Positions 5,242 to 5,488 of a stretch of 5,488 bases of DNA are shown one piece after another (position 1 is the stretch's first letter; every line of letters begins with the position of its first letter). The DNA is from Burkholderiales bacterium (GTDB lineage: Bacteria; Pseudomonadota; Gammaproteobacteria; Burkholderiales; SHXO01). Position numbers and translations under genes: made by a program. The notes below the pieces were generated by a model. The model saw nothing but the letters and a program-made list of their open reading frames with translations, was not told the DNA's origin and did not search any database. The stretch spans positions 1-5,488 of the forward strand of contig JAHCKU010000238.1 in the NCBI GenBank assembly GCA_026125625.1, written 5' to 3'.

Positions 5242-5488
5242 GCGCGCAGCCGGAGGTGAAAGTCGGCACGGTGCATGACTCGCTGGACATGCGCCAGTAC
5301 CGGATCGAGCAGCTGCCGGTCCGGCAGCGCACCGCCTTTGAGCAACAACTGGCGCGAGCGGGACTCGTCCTCGCCCCTCTGATATTCCTGCTCTTTGCCT
5401 TCGTGATCGAGCTGCCCTACCTCCAGGGCGTGAACCCCGATTCGATCGTGTCGGCGGCCGCCAAGTCTGAACTGGCTGCCAAAGGCGC
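5238..5488 (+). CDS. Integral membrane protein, N-terminal part; possible DASS/SLC13-type anion permease
   Basis: This is the start of a gene that runs off the window; 83 codons are visible. The ATG at 5238 overlaps the CYTH stop by four bases, and only a weak AGG precedes it, so its translation is probably coupled. Residues 1-40 are polar and cytoplasmic-looking (DMRQYRIEQLPVRQRTAFEQ). Residues about 41-58 form a first membrane helix (AGLVLAPLIFLLFAFVIE), followed by a loop (LPYLQGVNPDSIVSAAAKSELAAKG). A first helix of the form GLxLxPxxFLLF, followed by an Ala-rich amphipathic segment, recalls bacterial divalent-anion:Na+ symporters (DASS, SLC13 in animals). This rests on one helix and could be another transporter family. 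A phosphate, sulfate or carboxylate permease would fit beside an anion porin. Confidence 0.45.
   Translation, partial: MSAQPEVKVGTVHDSLDMRQYRIEQLPVRQRTAFEQQLARAGLVLAPLIFLLFAFVIELPYLQGVNPDSIVSAAAKSELAAKG

Noticed and set aside
1..5488. CRISPR arrays, tRNA or rRNA genes, insertion sequences or attachment sites
   Set aside because: I saw no spaced direct repeats, no tRNA-like cloverleaf, no transposase or integrase motifs, and no terminal inverted repeats with target duplications.

Overview
The window is GC-rich bacterial DNA with a Gram-negative cell plan: it encodes an outer-membrane beta-barrel with a signal peptide, and two likely lipoproteins. The barrel carries an N-terminal carboxypeptidase-regulatory-like domain. 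The lipoprotein's beta-sandwich motifs (RNPS, GYEKLEISYALQRS, YSADGG, HRIDNLIIEG) resemble secreted proteins of Bacteroidota. With the high GC, this suggests a member of the FCB group such as Gemmatimonadota. That assignment is inference; there is no rRNA or marker gene here.

Left part (1-1549), regulators. The minus strand holds the 5' part of an unrecognised putative lipoprotein (1-305, running off the edge). It is followed by a small PAS + Fis-type HTH regulator (404-853), with a hairpin just beyond its stop and a plausible promoter with an inverted repeat at its 5' side. A short TetR-family regulator (1046-1549, plus strand) is transcribed divergently. Its upstream region contains a striking two-layer dyad (984-1015) that is a strong operator candidate.

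Middle (1550-1781). This 232-base gap is rich in inverted repeats. The main one is a 50-nt imperfect hairpin (1671-1720) lying 61 nt before the next start codon. A second, longer-range stem lies at 1575-1638.

Right part (1782-5488), a tight plus-strand operon of five genes: an OprO/OprP-type anion porin, a lipoprotein with an FCB-type beta-sandwich, a divergent protein that looks CYTH-like, a canonical short CYTH protein (triphosphate tunnel metalloenzyme family), and the start of an integral membrane protein that may be a DASS/SLC13-type anion permease. The gaps are 36, 54 and 13 nt, followed by a 4-nt ATGA overlap.

Taken together, the operon reads as a candidate route for a phosphorylated or other anionic substrate, possibly phosphate, pyrophosphate or short polyphosphate. 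Entry would be through the porin, a lipoprotein may help at the envelope, an inner-membrane permease would complete transport, and two tunnel-fold proteins would act on oligophosphate inside. The families are read from the sequence. The joint function, the substrate and control by the adjacent TetR protein are inference.
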